Assembly: GCF_012932365.1 (NCBI RefSeq)
Contig: NZ_JAAIIH010000011.1
Span: 27,095-91,094, forward strand
Direction of reading: 5' to 3'
Length of the DNA: 64,000 nucleotides
Source of the DNA: Bifidobacterium moraviense
Lineage (GTDB): Bacteria > Actinomycetota > Actinomycetes > Actinomycetales > Bifidobacteriaceae
Under the pieces are notes generated by a model. It saw only the letters and a list, made by a program, of their open reading frames with translations. It was not told the DNA's origin and searched no databases. Shown in pieces: positions 43,005 to 52,632 of this stretch; within the stretch, counting starts at the first letter, position 1, and every line of letters starts with the position of its first letter. Position numbers and translations under genes: made by a program.

Positions 43005-45089
43005 GTGCAAGTATTTGAACTGATCCTCTGCGTGCTGGCGGCCGTGCTGGTCTCCTCGTTCGTCAGCCGCTTCATCCCGCGCGTCTCCACGCCGCTCGTG
43101 CAGATCGCGCTGGGACTGGTGGCCGCATACCTGCCGTTCTTCCCCGAGGTGGACCTCAACCCGGAGCTGTTCCTGATCCTGTTCATCGCCCCGCTGCTGT
43201 ACGAGGAGGCGCACAGCATCGACAAGTCGGCGCTGCTCAAGACCATGAAGCTCTCCCTTTCGCTCGCCATCGGACTCGCCGCAGCCACCATGGCCGCCGT
43301 CGGATTCGCGCTGCACGCCGCATGGCCCGCCGTGCCGCTGGCCGCCGCGCTCGCGCTCGGTGCCGCGCTCGGACCCACCGACGCCGTGGCCGTGAGCTCC
43401 CTGGGACGCGAGGCGTCGCTCACCATGCGCCAGACCGCCGTGCTCAAGGGCGAATCGCTGTTCAACGACGCCACCGGCATCGTGGGCTTCCAGTTCGCCA
43501 TCGCCGCCGCCGTCACCGGCACGTTCAAGTTCGGCGAGGCGCTGGGCGACTTCATCGTCGCGTTCATCGGCGGCACCGTGCTGGGCATGATCTTCGGCGT
43601 GGTGGTCAACTGGCTGTTCGAGACGTTCCGGCGCCTGGGCTGGGAGACCACCACCACGCGCATCCTCATGGAGATCTTCCTGCCGTTCCTGCTGTACCTG
43701 AGCGCGGAGATGATGCAGGTCTCCGGCATCCTCACCGTGGTGGCGGCCGGCCTGATCATCCGGTTCGACCGCACCGGCGTGGGCCCCAACGTGGCACGCA
43801 CCAACATCGTCTCCTCGAGCGTGTGGTCGGTGATCGCGTTCAGCCTCAACGGCTCCGTGTTCATCCTGCTCGGCATGCAGCTGCCCAGCGCCATGCAGAA
43901 GAGCTGGGCGGACCCGAACATCAGCAACTGGATGCTGGTGGGGCTGATCCTGCTCACCACGGCCGTGGTGGTGGGCATGCGGTTCGTGTGGGTGGCGGCC
44001 ATGCTGCGGCTCGCCAAGGACGAGAAGACCGCGCAGCGCCGCCCGATGACGCCCGAACGCTGGCGCAGCGCGGCCGTGATGACCGTGGGCGGACCCAAGG
44101 GCACCATCACGCTCTCGCTGATGTTCACCATCCCGTACTGGATCGAATACGGCGACGAGTTCCCCATGCGCAACGACCTCATCTTCATCGCGTCGGGCGT
44201 CATCATTCTCACGCTCGCCATGGCGAACTTCATCCTGCCGCTGCTCGCGCCCAACCGCCACAAGGACTACTCGGCCGAGCACAACGCCATCATCATCGAA
44301 GTGCTGCGCCGCACCATCGAGGAACTCAGCGACAAGGTCACGCCGGAGAACCGCCGCGCCACGCAGATGGTCGTCAGCTCGTACACGCAGCGCATCGGAC
44401 GCCTCCAGCAGCGCATGGGCGGCCCCGACTCGCGCGACCTCGACCGACTGCAGGCGCAGGCGCTCAAGTGGGAGCACGACTACATCGACCAGCAGCTCAA
44501 GCGCATCAAGGCGCACGAGCCCACGCCCGACGGCGAGGAGGACATCGCCGAGGAGGCCTGCGACCAGCTGCTCGAACAGATCTCCACCGCGCTGGAGCAC
44601 CTCGGCAGCATCGATGAGAACGAGAGCCGCGCGCACGTGGCATGGCGCCACGTCCACCGGCGCCTGAGCTCCATGACCCGCCGCGCGCACAACCTCGCCA
44701 AGCGCGTGGAGAACCGCGTGCGCCGCACCGCGCCGCTGATCAGCGACGACGAGATGTTCGCGCACACGCGCCGGCTGCAGGTGGCCGCGATCGACTACAC
44801 GATCAACAAGCTCTACGGCGAACTGGGCTCCGGACGCTTCAAGACGGAGAACGTCTCCGGCATGATCATCGACTACCAGCGCGCCAAGGCGGCACTGCAG
44901 GCGCGGCCGAACGTGGGCTACAGCGCCCGCGCGCAGAACCAGGCCGAAGAGATCAAGAAGCAGAGCTACGCGATCGAGCTGCGCATCATCCAGGACATGG
45001 CCGACCAGGGCGAGATCAGCCGCACCGAGGCCAGAAACCTGAGACGCAACGTGTACGTGATGCAGGTCGACGCCGACTCCGGCGTCTGA
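43005..45089 (+). CDS. Na+/H+ antiporter, CPA1 (NhaP/NhaG-like)
   Basis: 694 aa from a GTG at 43005 with ACGGAG upstream. Residues 1-420 contain about 12 membrane helices with CPA1 signatures: LFIAPLLYEEAHSID, AALGPTDAVAVSSLGREASL, and GESLFNDATGIVGFQFA carrying the ND ion-binding pair. The C-terminal ~270 residues are a cytoplasmic helical regulatory domain (for example RRTIEELSDKVTPENRRATQM and EEDIAEEACDQLLEQISTAL). The family exchanges cytoplasmic Na+ for H+ in pH and salt homeostasis. It is a single gene, followed by a family E repeat element and a convergent esterase gene. Confidence 0.92.
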   Translation: MQVFELILCVLAAVLVSSFVSRFIPRVSTPLVQIALGLVAAYLPFFPEVDLNPELFLILFIAPLLYEEAHSIDKSALLKTMKLSLSLAIGLAAATMAAVGFALHAAWPAVPLAAALALGAALGPTDAVAVSSLGREASLTMRQTAVLKGESLFNDATGIVGFQFAIAAAVTGTFKFGEALGDFIVAFIGGTVLGMIFGVVVNWLFETFRRLGWETTTTRILMEIFLPFLLYLSAEMMQVSGILTVVAAGLIIRFDRTGVGPNVARTNIVSSSVWSVIAFSLNGSVFILLGMQLPSAMQKSWADPNISNWMLVGLILLTTAVVVGMRFVWVAAMLRLAKDEKTAQRRPMTPERWRSAAVMTVGGPKGTITLSLMFTIPYWIEYGDEFPMRNDLIFIASGVIILTLAMANFILPLLAPNRHKDYSAEHNAIIIEVLRRTIEELSDKVTPENRRATQMVVSSYTQRIGRLQQRMGGPDSRDLDRLQAQALKWEHDYIDQQLKRIKAHEPTPDGEEDIAEEACDQLLEQISTALEHLGSIDENESRAHVAWRHVHRRLSSMTRRAHNLAKRVENRVRRTAPLISDDEMFAHTRRLQVAAIDYTINKLYGELGSGRFKTENVSGMIIDYQRAKAALQARPNVGYSARAQNQAEEIKKQSYAIELRIIQDMADQGEISRTEARNLRRNVYVMQVDADSGV

Positions 45090-45153
45090 GCCTGCATCCT
45101 TCGCGGCTTTGGCGGCATGTTGGGATCCGCAGCGCCAACGATGCGTGCATATC

Positions 45154-45273
45154 TGCCGATCCTTGGCACGCGAATTGCAAGGATCGGCAGATATGCACTT
45201 TCATAGCGCCTGGAGGCCCTCTCAGAGCGCATATCTGCCGATTCCTGCCATATCGATGCCGATCCTTGGCAGA
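45154..45273. repeat. Family E element, copy 3
   Basis: Units at 45154-45191 (CTGCCGATCCTTGGC ... GCAAGGATCGGCAG) and 45236-45273 have centres 82.0 bp apart. A further half-site GCCAAGGATCGGCAG lies at 45310-45324. The gap 45090-45422 holds nothing else. Confidence 0.93.
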
Positions 45274-45422
45274 TGTGCGTAGTGAGCTATCGTCCCGGCC
45301 GCGCACATTGCCAAGGATCGGCAGAATCGCATAGCGGACGCCGATCGCATTCACGCGGATCACGCCGGGCACATCACGCCGATCGCATCACGCATGTCGC
45401 GTCATGATGCGCGGCGAGCGGA

Positions 45423-46187
45423 TCACATCACGCCGGACGCGAGCGCGTTGTTGATCATCCATTCGCGGATGTCGTTGAACTCCTCGAGGTTCACCGCATG
45501 GTCGAGCCCGTGGTAGCTCTTGGTCTTGAGCCACGTGTGCTCCTCCAGCCACGCCGCGCAGGCGAACAGCTCGTACTTGGGCACCACGGTCTCGTTCTTG
45601 CCGTAGCAGTAGTAGACGGGGATGTCGAGCATTTCGAGGCGGTCGTCGGCGGGCGCGGTTCCGGGCACGCGGCCGGGCGCCAGATACCCCGAGAACGACA
45701 CGGCCGCCCGGTAGCGCTCCGGGTCGATGCGCAGCAGGTGCACGGCGATCGTGCCGCCCTGCGAGAAGCCGATCGGCACCACTTCGCGCTCGTCCGGCAC
45801 GTGCTCGCGCACCCAGCGGTCCACGGCCGTGGCCGCCGCGAACACGTCGTAGTCCATGTCGTCGCCGCTCACCAGTTCGTCGTGGAACCACGAGTACGCG
45901 CCCGGGATGTACTTGCCCTGCGCCTCCTGCAGCGTGTACGGGGCGCGCAGCGATACGTAGTCGTTGAACGGCGCCACCATCTGGACCAGCTTCTCGGCGT
46001 CCTCCTCGTTGGCGCCCCAGCCGTGCAGCGCCAGAAACAGCGGGCGTCCGGGCGCGGACCTGCCGCCGCCCCGCGAAGTGAGCACGTAGGAGTCGTCCAC
46101 GGTGAACGGATCGCCGAAGCGGCCGGGCACCACCGTGGATTCGCGCCCGATCAGCGGCCTCACGTCATTGTTCTCTTCGTCGTCCAT
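45423..46187 (-). CDS. Carboxylesterase/phospholipase family alpha/beta hydrolase
   Basis: 254 aa, cytoplasmic. Features of the small carboxylesterase family (YpfH/EstB type) are FLALHGWGANEEDAEKL, the substrate-pocket AYSWFHDE, nucleophile Ser142 in PIGFSQGGTIAVHLL, Asp region in YCYGKNETVVPKY, and His in YHGLDHAVN. These enzymes hydrolyse short acyl esters; the natural substrate is unknown. It is convergent with the antiporter gene and divergent from the coiled-coil surface protein gene. Confidence 0.88.
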   Translation of the reverse strand: MDDEENNDVRPLIGRESTVVPGRFGDPFTVDDSYVLTSRGGGRSAPGRPLFLALHGWGANEEDAEKLVQMVAPFNDYVSLRAPYTLQEAQGKYIPGAYSWFHDELVSGDDMDYDVFAAATAVDRWVREHVPDEREVVPIGFSQGGTIAVHLLRIDPERYRAAVSFSGYLAPGRVPGTAPADDRLEMLDIPVYYCYGKNETVVPKYELFACAAWLEEHTWLKTKSYHGLDHAVNLEEFNDIREWMINNALASGVM

Positions 46188-46830
46188 ACGTCACCACTAT
46201 ATGCGGGGCGTTGCGGCGCCGATCCGCCGGTTCCGCACCGCAAGTATGACCTTGGTCACGTTGGCGGGAGCCGCGCGCGGGCGGCCGAGCGCGGGCCAAA
46301 GCGAGTCGGCATGCGGACTGGCCACAAGCCGGTGCATGGACTTGGTCATCGCCGGCACGCAGGTTGGCACGCGGGTGGCACGCGCTTCGCCGTTGCGCCG
46401 GCCTCGAACCGCCGAAGCGCATCGGCGACGCAAGAATAGGCAGTTCGCCGGCGAAAAGTGCTCGTCAGCAACCGATCGCGCCCCACGAATCGAACACTCA
46501 GAAGAAGGGTCCCTTCTTCTGAGTGCCCAAGGCGGGAAGACCACCGGAACGCGGGCTGCAGCCGGCGCCGATATTGTTGCAATTCCGCCAATCTCGAATC
46601 CCCATGTCGGACATCGCGAGGGTCCGTACTCGAGGTGCGCACTCAGAAGAAGGGACCCTTCTTCTGAGTGCGTGCACCAATGCGTTTTTTATCAACACAG
46701 TGTCCATTTAGTGTCTATTCCGCCGCCGCACCGCCGGTCTAAAATTGAGCGAGGAGATATGGAAGACGGCGGAGAGACCGCGCCCGGGGATAATGGCGCG
46801 AGACCGGCGGAGGAACGGAAGGTTCGTACG
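46188..46830. other. Divergent region with family A element
   Basis: 643 bp. Contains the third family A element (46495-46673). An in-frame ATG at 46759 with GAGGAG would add 24 residues to the downstream protein, but it would put charged residues before a signal peptide, so the ATG at 46831 is preferred. No other gene. Confidence 0.55.
46495..46673. repeat. Family A paired-palindrome element, copy 3
   Basis: Palindromes with centres at 46510 and 46655 (arms CACTCAGAAGAAGGG and complement) are exactly 145 bp apart. The midpoint on the minus strand (46568-46589) reads GGCGGAATTGCAACAATATC, the shared core. Confidence 0.95.
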
Positions 46831-48234
46831 ATGAAGACAGGAAAGCAGCTGATCGGGCTCATCGCCGCGGGGGCGAGTGCGCTGGCGCTGTGCATGGGCG
46901 CGCCGAACGCAGCGATGGCATCCACCGGGCACGCGGCCCAAGAGACCAGCACGCTCGCGGTCTCGGCCGCGGCCGCGGTGTCCACCGTGCGCGGCGGCGC
47001 GCTGTCCGACGCCCTGCAGCAGCTGAGCGGCAAGGCATCGGACGCGCAGAGCGCACAGACCACACAGACCACGCAGCTCAACGAGCAGGTGCGGCAGGAC
47101 CTGAGCACCATCGGCAAGGATCTGCAGAACCTCGGCACCACGCTGCCGAGCGCCGGCGCAAGCTCCGGCACCAATGCCGGCCCGTCCGCGCAGAACACGT
47201 CGGGCACGCCGGCGCAGAACGCCGCGCAGCAGAACGGCACCGCGCAGCAGAGCACGCAGCAGGCCCAGACCGACGGCTCCCGCAGCGCGATTAGCGACCT
47301 GCAGCAGTCCATCCAGCACGCACAGGAGATCGCCAAGATCCTGCAGCAGTTCCACGACACCGTCGCCAAGGACATCGACGACGCGTTCGCCAACCTGCAG
47401 AGCGACTGGGAGCACCTGCAGAACAACCACGACGCGATGAAGGACGCGCTGCAGCAGGAGCACGACCGTCTGCAGGCCAACATCGACCAGGCCGTGGACC
47501 AGCTCATCAAGGACCTCAACGACGCCGGCGAGCACAACGACCAGCTGATCGCCGCCATCCGCCAGATCCACGACGCGATCAAGCAGGACATCGACAACGT
47601 GTTCGAGCAGCTGCAGAAGGATCTGGACGACGCCGCCGCGAACCACGACCGCTTCGTGCAGGACCTCCAGGAGGCGCACGACACGCTCAAGGGCGCCATC
47701 GACGACGCCTACGACACCCTGCATACCGTGCACGAGCTGATCCACGCGGACGCGCAGGACGCGCAGCAGCACATCAAGGACCTGCTGGCCGACATCAAGG
47801 CCGACCACGACGCCCTCAAGCAGTCGCACGACGACTACATCGCGGCGCGCAAGCAGTGGCACGACCAGTTCGCGCAGTCGCTGGCCGACGCGGCGAAGAA
47901 CGCGGGGAGCGTGACGCCGGGCACGGGCACGGGTGCGACGACGGGCGGCACGAGCGGCACGGGGACCGGCGCGACCGGCGGCGCGACCAACGGATCCGGC
48001 GCGACCAGCGGCGCGACGACCGCGTCCGGCGACGACGTGACGCAGGACAACGCCAGGACCACCGCCAGCGAAGCCGCCACGCAGCGCGCGCTCGGCGCCA
48101 CGGGCGTGGCGGTGTCCGGCGTGTGCGCGCTCGCGCTGGTGCTGGCCGGCGTGGGGTACGCGTTCAAGCGGATCGCCGGGGCGCGGCAGACGGACGGCAA
48201 GGGCACCGGCACGGGCGCAGGCAAGGCGGACTGA
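46831..48234 (+). CDS. Secreted, membrane-anchored coiled-coil surface protein with four 36-residue repeats
   Basis: 467 aa from the ATG at 46831. Residues 1-31 are a signal peptide ending APNAAMAS. Residues ~60-150 are Gln/Thr/Ala-rich. Residues 174-317 consist of four consecutive 36-residue repeats that each begin HD (FHDTVAKDIDDAF, EHDRLQANIDQAV, IHDAIKQDIDNVF, AHDTLKGAIDDAY), and helical sequence continues to about 355. A Gly/Thr/Ala-rich linker (TGTGATTGGTSGTGTGATGG) leads to a C-terminal membrane helix (VAVSGVCALALVLAGVGYAF) and a basic/Gly tail. No LPxTG-type motif is present, so it is probably held by the helix. A 36-residue period is close to ten turns of alpha helix, suggesting a long straight rod projecting from the cell. 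I do not recognise the family; adhesion or periplasmic spacing are guesses. Confidence 0.85.
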   Translation: MKTGKQLIGLIAAGASALALCMGAPNAAMASTGHAAQETSTLAVSAAAAVSTVRGGALSDALQQLSGKASDAQSAQTTQTTQLNEQVRQDLSTIGKDLQNLGTTLPSAGASSGTNAGPSAQNTSGTPAQNAAQQNGTAQQSTQQAQTDGSRSAISDLQQSIQHAQEIAKILQQFHDTVAKDIDDAFANLQSDWEHLQNNHDAMKDALQQEHDRLQANIDQAVDQLIKDLNDAGEHNDQLIAAIRQIHDAIKQDIDNVFEQLQKDLDDAAANHDRFVQDLQEAHDTLKGAIDDAYDTLHTVHELIHADAQDAQQHIKDLLADIKADHDALKQSHDDYIAARKQWHDQFAQSLADAAKNAGSVTPGTGTGATTGGTSGTGTGATGGATNGSGATSGATTASGDDVTQDNARTTASEAATQRALGATGVAVSGVCALALVLAGVGYAFKRIAGARQTDGKGTGTGAGKAD

Positions 48235-48622
48235 GCGCGTGGTCGCCCGCGCTGCACGACGGGTCTGTCGCGCGGCGCGGGCGACACGGACTGAGCACGC
48301 GCCGACCGCCGATCCTTGGCAATCCTCGGAAACTCGCTGCCCCGCCGTCGCGCCACCCGCTACGATGGTCCGTTGAGGGCGGACCCACATCATCCTGCCG
48401 CCCGCCTGCGCGCGGAACGTCAAGACGCCCGGCGCCGCAGGCACGCACGCGACGCACAACGCACAACGCACACGCATGGCGGTCGGCGATCGGCGAGGAC
48501 GATGCGCCCGGTCGCGCCGCAACCGCGTCCGCGCGCACGGAACGGAACTGAACGAACGAGACCACGGCGAACACGATCGGCACGATCCGCCACGGCGATA
48601 CGGCAACAAGGGGGCTGGCAAC
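48235..48622. other. Intergenic region
   Basis: 388 bp with no gene supported. A single decayed family E half-site (CCGATCCTTGGC) occurs near 48308-48320. The ribosome site for the next gene is AAGGGGGC at about 48608-48615. Confidence 0.45.
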
Positions 48623-49423
48623 ATGGTGTCATTGGGCATCAACACGGTGATGTATCTGGACGCGCTGCAGCAGGGAACGCCGCAGTCCGCGCTGCTCGAA
48701 GGCATCGCCACGCATTTCCCGGTGGCCGAGGTGCGCCGCGAGTTCATCGCCGGCGGCAACGAGACGGATCCGGCGTTCGCGGACGAGATCGAGGCGATCC
48801 GCCACGGCGTGCGCATGTTCAACCTGCGTCTGTACTACTCGGTGCCTGAGGACTTCTGCACGGACGGCAAGGTCAACCCGAATCTGGAGCGTTACCTGCG
48901 CGAGGCCAACGAGATGACCGCGCAGGGCATGAAGTTCGCCGTGGGCGACGTGCCGAACACGCCGCTGGAGACGCTGCGCGAAGCGGCGGCGCTGATCGAC
49001 CGCTACGGGGTGAGCGTGACCGTGGAGAACGACCAGTCCGCGACGCACGGCAGCCTGGAGTGGGCGCTCGCGTCCATGCGGCGCCTGCGCGAGGCCGACG
49101 CCAGCGCGATCGGCTTCTGCTACGACTGCGGCAACTGGGCGTGGGCCGGCGTGAACCCGGACGACGCGTTCGACGCGCTGATGGACATCGAGGCGATCGG
49201 CGAATACCAGATCAAGAACGTGCGATTCGAAGGCGGCGCGGGCGGTGCCGAGGATGGCGGCGAGGGCGCGCATCCGACGCCGTCGCTGCTGAACGACGGC
49301 GTGGTGGACTGGGCGGCGCAGGTGCGGCGGCTGCCGGCGGACGTGCCGGTGACGCTGGAGTACCCGGCGCCGATCGAGCGGATCGACGACGAGGTGGCGA
49401 CCGCCAAGCGCGCGCTGGCGTAG
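48623..49423 (+). CDS. Sugar phosphate isomerase/epimerase-like TIM-barrel protein
   Basis: 266 aa from the ATG at 48623, preceded by AAGGGGG. The sequence matches the xylose isomerase-like (AP endonuclease family 2) TIM barrel: LGINTVMYLDALQ at strand 1, VAEVRREFIAGG at strand 2, VTVENDQSATHGSLEWAL with the metal-binding Glu, IGFCYDCGNWAWAGVNP with the Asp/Asn site, YQIKNVRFEGG, and a final Glu in VPVTLEYPAP. It probably isomerises or epimerises a sugar or inositol derivative using a divalent metal. No sugar operon is adjacent, so the substrate is unknown. It is convergent with prs. Confidence 0.83.
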   Translation: MVSLGINTVMYLDALQQGTPQSALLEGIATHFPVAEVRREFIAGGNETDPAFADEIEAIRHGVRMFNLRLYYSVPEDFCTDGKVNPNLERYLREANEMTAQGMKFAVGDVPNTPLETLREAAALIDRYGVSVTVENDQSATHGSLEWALASMRRLREADASAIGFCYDCGNWAWAGVNPDDAFDALMDIEAIGEYQIKNVRFEGGAGGAEDGGEGAHPTPSLLNDGVVDWAAQVRRLPADVPVTLEYPAPIERIDDEVATAKRALA

Positions 49424-49542
49424 CGCGTCGCGGGGCGCGAGCCGCGGGGCGTGCGACGGGACACGCACGACAGGACACGCGCGACCGGGTACGTAACCGT
49501 AACGAGGCCGGACTTCCGAGGCTTCCGGACATCGGGCTCTAC

Positions 49543-49711
49543 GCATCGGATCCGCTCATTCCGCATGCTTCCTTGCATGGAATGAGCAGATCGGATGCCG
49601 CGTATCGTCAGAATGAGCGAATCCGATGCGGGGCGCCGGTTTTGGCCCCTGTCAGGCATCGGATCTGCTCATTGTGCGACGATGGCGGCACGGAATGAGC
49701 AGATCGGATGC
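49543..49711. repeat. Family F element (56-bp hairpins, 113-bp spacing), copy 1
   Basis: Two 56-bp hairpins, 49543-49598 and 49656-49711, with arms GCATCGGATCYGCTCATT and the complement AATGAGCAGATCGGATGC, have centres exactly 113 bp apart. A reverse half-site GAATGAGCGAATCCGATGC lies between them at 49611-49629. The rest of the gap 49424-49922 shows only short CGGCAATCGGCAATCGGCAA-type tandem bases near 49840. Confidence 0.93.
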
Positions 49712-49922
49712 GGGAGCGGACCGATCACCCGGTGCCGATTCAGCCTGCTCCGATCAGCCCGCTCCAGCACTCCGAGCGATCAAAGTACGACAAAGGGCGC
49801 CCCGCAGGACGCCCCCAAGTCAAGCGCGCATCGGCCGAAATCGGCAATCGGCAATCGGCAATCGAAATCAGCCAAGCCCAATCGCACTCGCGCGAATCAC
49901 ACGCGAATCACGAGAGTGCGAA

Positions 49923-50936
49923 TCACGCGTAGATGTTGCGCGGACGCATGTCGGCCGGCAGGCCCTCGAGCAGATGCGTCACCGAGCGCGACTCGAACAC
50001 CGAGCGGATGCCGGCGGCCAGCAGCGGCGCCACGGACAGCACGGTCATGTTGGGCAGACGCTTCTCCTCCGGCACCGGAACCGTGTCCATGAGCACGATC
50101 TCGCGCGCGCCGCACTGCGACAGGCGCTCCACGGCCGGACCGGACAGCAGGCCGTGCGTGGCCACCAGCGTGACGGACTTCGCGCCCGCGTTGCGCAGCG
50201 TGCGGACGGCCTCGCAGATGGTGCCGGCGGTGTCGATCATGTCGTCCACCACCACGCAGTCGCGGCCGATCACGTCGCCGATGATGCCGTGCGCCTCCGC
50301 GTGGTTGGGGCGCGTGATGTCGCGGCTCTTGTGGATGAACGCGAGCGGCAGGTTGCCCAGACGCGCGGCCCACTGCTCGGAGACCTTGATGCGCCCGGCG
50401 TCCGGGGAGACCATCGTGGCGTTCTCCAGCGGCACGTGCGTGCGCACGTAGTCCAGCAGCACCGGCGTGGCGGTGAGGTGGTCGACCGGGCCGTCGAAGA
50501 AGCCCTGCTCCTGCGAGGCGTGCAGGTCCACGGTCATGATGCGGTCCGCGCCGGCCTTGCGGAACAGGTCGAACATGAGGCGCGCGGTGATGGGCTCGCG
50601 TCCCTGATGCTTCTTGTCCTGACGCGAGTAGCCGAAGAACGGGGCGACCACGGTGATGGAGCGGGCCGACGCGCGCTTGAGGGCGTCGATCATGATGAGC
50701 TGCTCCATGATCCACTTGTTCACGTCGCCGTAGTGCGACTGGATGACGAACACGTCCTCGCCGCGCACCGGCTGGGTGAATCGCACGTACATCTCGCCGT
50801 TCGCGAAGTCGTACGCCGTGGTGGGGAACAGCTCCACGCCGAGGCAGCGCGCCACTTCCTGGCCAAGCTCGGGGTACGACCGTCCCGTGACCACCGCCAG
50901 ACGCTTCTCGGGGACGCCTTCCAGGACTGCCGACAT
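49923..50936 (-). CDS. prs: Ribose-phosphate pyrophosphokinase
   Basis: 337 aa, full length. Class I PRPP synthetase motifs: VTGRSYPELGQEVARCLG, FANGEMYVRFTQPVRGEDVFVIQSH, ARSITVVAPFFGYSRQDKKHQGREPITARL (catalytic flexible loop area), DLHASQEQGFFDGPVDHL, and the PRPP-binding loop VVDDMIDTAGTICEA. It makes PRPP from ribose 5-phosphate and ATP for nucleotide, His and Trp synthesis in the cytoplasm. It is a single minus-strand gene upstream of nothing obvious; a TSUP permease gene lies 137 bp upstream on the same strand and might be co-transcribed. Confidence 0.97.
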   Translation of the reverse strand: MSAVLEGVPEKRLAVVTGRSYPELGQEVARCLGVELFPTTAYDFANGEMYVRFTQPVRGEDVFVIQSHYGDVNKWIMEQLIMIDALKRASARSITVVAPFFGYSRQDKKHQGREPITARLMFDLFRKAGADRIMTVDLHASQEQGFFDGPVDHLTATPVLLDYVRTHVPLENATMVSPDAGRIKVSEQWAARLGNLPLAFIHKSRDITRPNHAEAHGIIGDVIGRDCVVVDDMIDTAGTICEAVRTLRNAGAKSVTLVATHGLLSGPAVERLSQCGAREIVLMDTVPVPEEKRLPNMTVLSVAPLLAAGIRSVFESRSVTHLLEGLPADMRPRNIYA

Positions 50937-51073
50937 ACGACCTCCGCTTCGTTGTGTTTTGGTATCGCCGGGTCTCCACTATAGACGCAGGCATGGCCCG
51001 TGGCGAAGGCCCGTGCCAGCACGTGCACGGACCGCACGCACGGACGTATGCACGGACGCGTGCATGGACGCGT

Positions 51074-51919
51074 CTACGCGCGCTTGGCGAATGCGGGCGT
51101 GATCTTGACGGCCACGTACAGCGACCGGATCAGCAGGAACCCAAGGTACGCGGCGAACAGGTACTGGCCCACCACGGGGCTCACCGCGCCGGCGATCCAC
51201 GTGCCGAACGGGGTGACGCACGCCGCCACGACGCCGATGATCAGACCGGCCTTGAAGTGCACCATCCTGCGCTTGACGTTGGCGACGGTGGTCGTGATGG
51301 AATTGGGGAACATGGCGAGCAGCGACGTGCCGCGCGCGATCAGATCGGAAGCGCCGAAGATGATCGACAGCGACGGCACCGCGAGCGCGCCGCCGCCGAT
51401 GCCGAGCAGGCCGGCGAGCACGCCGATCACCACGCCCAGCAGCGCCAGGCCGATGCCGGTGGTCACGGACATGTCGATGACGGTATCGCGCGACGGCGTG
51501 AAGATGAGCTGGTTGACGATCACGAACACCAGGAACACCACGAACACCCAGCGCAGCACCAGCTCGGGCAGCTTGGCCAGCAGCCAGCTGCCGATCTGCC
51601 CGCCCACGAACATGCCGCAGAACAGCAGCAGCGCGGCCAGCCAGTCCACGTTGCCGTTGAGCGCGTACGAGACCACGCCGGAGATGGACGTGGGGATGAT
51701 GGCGAGCATGGACGTGGCCGCGGCGTGACGCTGCGTGAGGCCCAGCCACACCAGCGCGGGCACGATCACCGTGCCGCCGCCGATGCCGAACAGGCCGGAC
51801 AGGACGCCCACCAGCACGCCCACGACCACCAGCACCACGATGCCGCGCGGCGACTCGTCGAGCTTGTTCTCCTCCTGAGTCCCCGCTGCGGAGACCTCCG
51901 CGTTTCCCGTTGCAGCCAT
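51074..51919 (-). CDS. TSUP family permease (TauE/SafE-like)
   Basis: 281 aa from the ATG at 51919. About eight membrane helices form two homologous halves, each starting with the family glycine motif: VGVLSGLFGIGGGTVIVPALVWLG and IGVLAGLLGIGGGALAVPSLSIIFG. TSUP proteins move sulfite, sulfonates or related anions; the substrate here is not predictable. The N-terminal ~25 residues are hydrophilic. The upstream frame to 52195 is a noncoding extension through family D repeats. Confidence 0.9.
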   Translation of the reverse strand: MAATGNAEVSAAGTQEENKLDESPRGIVVLVVVGVLVGVLSGLFGIGGGTVIVPALVWLGLTQRHAAATSMLAIIPTSISGVVSYALNGNVDWLAALLLFCGMFVGGQIGSWLLAKLPELVLRWVFVVFLVFVIVNQLIFTPSRDTVIDMSVTTGIGLALLGVVIGVLAGLLGIGGGALAVPSLSIIFGASDLIARGTSLLAMFPNSITTTVANVKRRMVHFKAGLIIGVVAACVTPFGTWIAGAVSPVVGQYLFAAYLGFLLIRSLYVAVKITPAFAKRA

Positions 51920-52056
51920 CTGCCTCACCGTTCCTCGTCTCGTACGTTCCCTGTGCGTCTCCGCGGGAGGCCTCGATCGGACGGTCCCGTCAGACAGCCT
52001 CAGTCTAGCCGCCCACGTCCGCGCACGTCCGCGCACGTCCGCGCAGGGTCCATCAT

Positions 52057-52180
52057 CGCAACATTGCGATTTCCGGACACGCCAACGACTCCGATCATCG
52101 CAACGTTGCGACGACCGACCATCGCCCCATCGAAGAGCGACGCACGCTCCCCCACGATGGCGCATCGTCGCAACGTTGCG
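52057..52180. repeat. Family D element with irregular spacing
   Basis: CGCAACRTTGCG palindromes start at 52057, 52099 and 52169 (steps of 42 and 70 bp). Relative to the 62-bp copies, the second interval has about 8 extra bases (GCCCCATC) in its centre. The arms CGACCGACCATCG and CCACGATGG are conserved. Confidence 0.85.
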
Positions 52181-52320
52181 ACGCGGAACCGGCACTCCTG
52201 ATCGTCTTCAAGCGCGATCGAAGCCCCCCCGGCGATCGACCGATCGACGCTTCAAGACCAATCGACCAATCGGACCAACCCTCTCCAAAGGTCCGATCCG
52301 CCCAATACGGAGCCGCTCCC

Positions 52321-52397
52321 GGCAAACGAAGGGCCAGGTTTTCGAAGAAACGGCGGAACCGCAACGGCGCGATCGGAAACCCGGGCCTTCGCTTGCC
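52321..52397. repeat. Family C element (77 bp), copy 1
   Basis: Inverted arms GGCAAACGAAGGGCC and GGGCCTTCGCTTGCC enclose the core GCGGAACCGCAACGGC (52353-52368). Length is 77 bp, the same as three copies near 57.5-57.8 kb. Confidence 0.92.
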
Positions 52398-52426
52398 ACG
52401 CGGACGCACGCATCAGGGCACCGCAT

Positions 52427-52500
52427 CGCAACGTTGCGACGACCGACCATCGAAGCGACGCACGCGCTCCCCCACGATGGCGCATCATCGCAACGTTGCG
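52427..52500. repeat. Family D element (62-bp spacing)
   Basis: CGCAACGTTGCG at 52427 and 52489, with complementary inner flanks CGACCATCG and CCACGATGG. Directly right of the family C element. Confidence 0.92.
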
Positions 52501-52632
52501 ATGCGCGGACACGACGAGGACGGGCGCGGGCGAAGGTATGGACGCGACGCATCAGAGTCCGGACAAAGAGAAACCCGGCGGGTGTTTGGGCCGCCGGGCG
52601 AGAGAAAGGAGAGAAGAAGAAAGGATTCTGTT

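Noticed and set aside
42735..44765. 676-residue ORF antisense to the antiporter gene
   Set aside because: His/Arg/Glu-rich shadow frame; the plus-strand CPA1 motifs are unambiguous.
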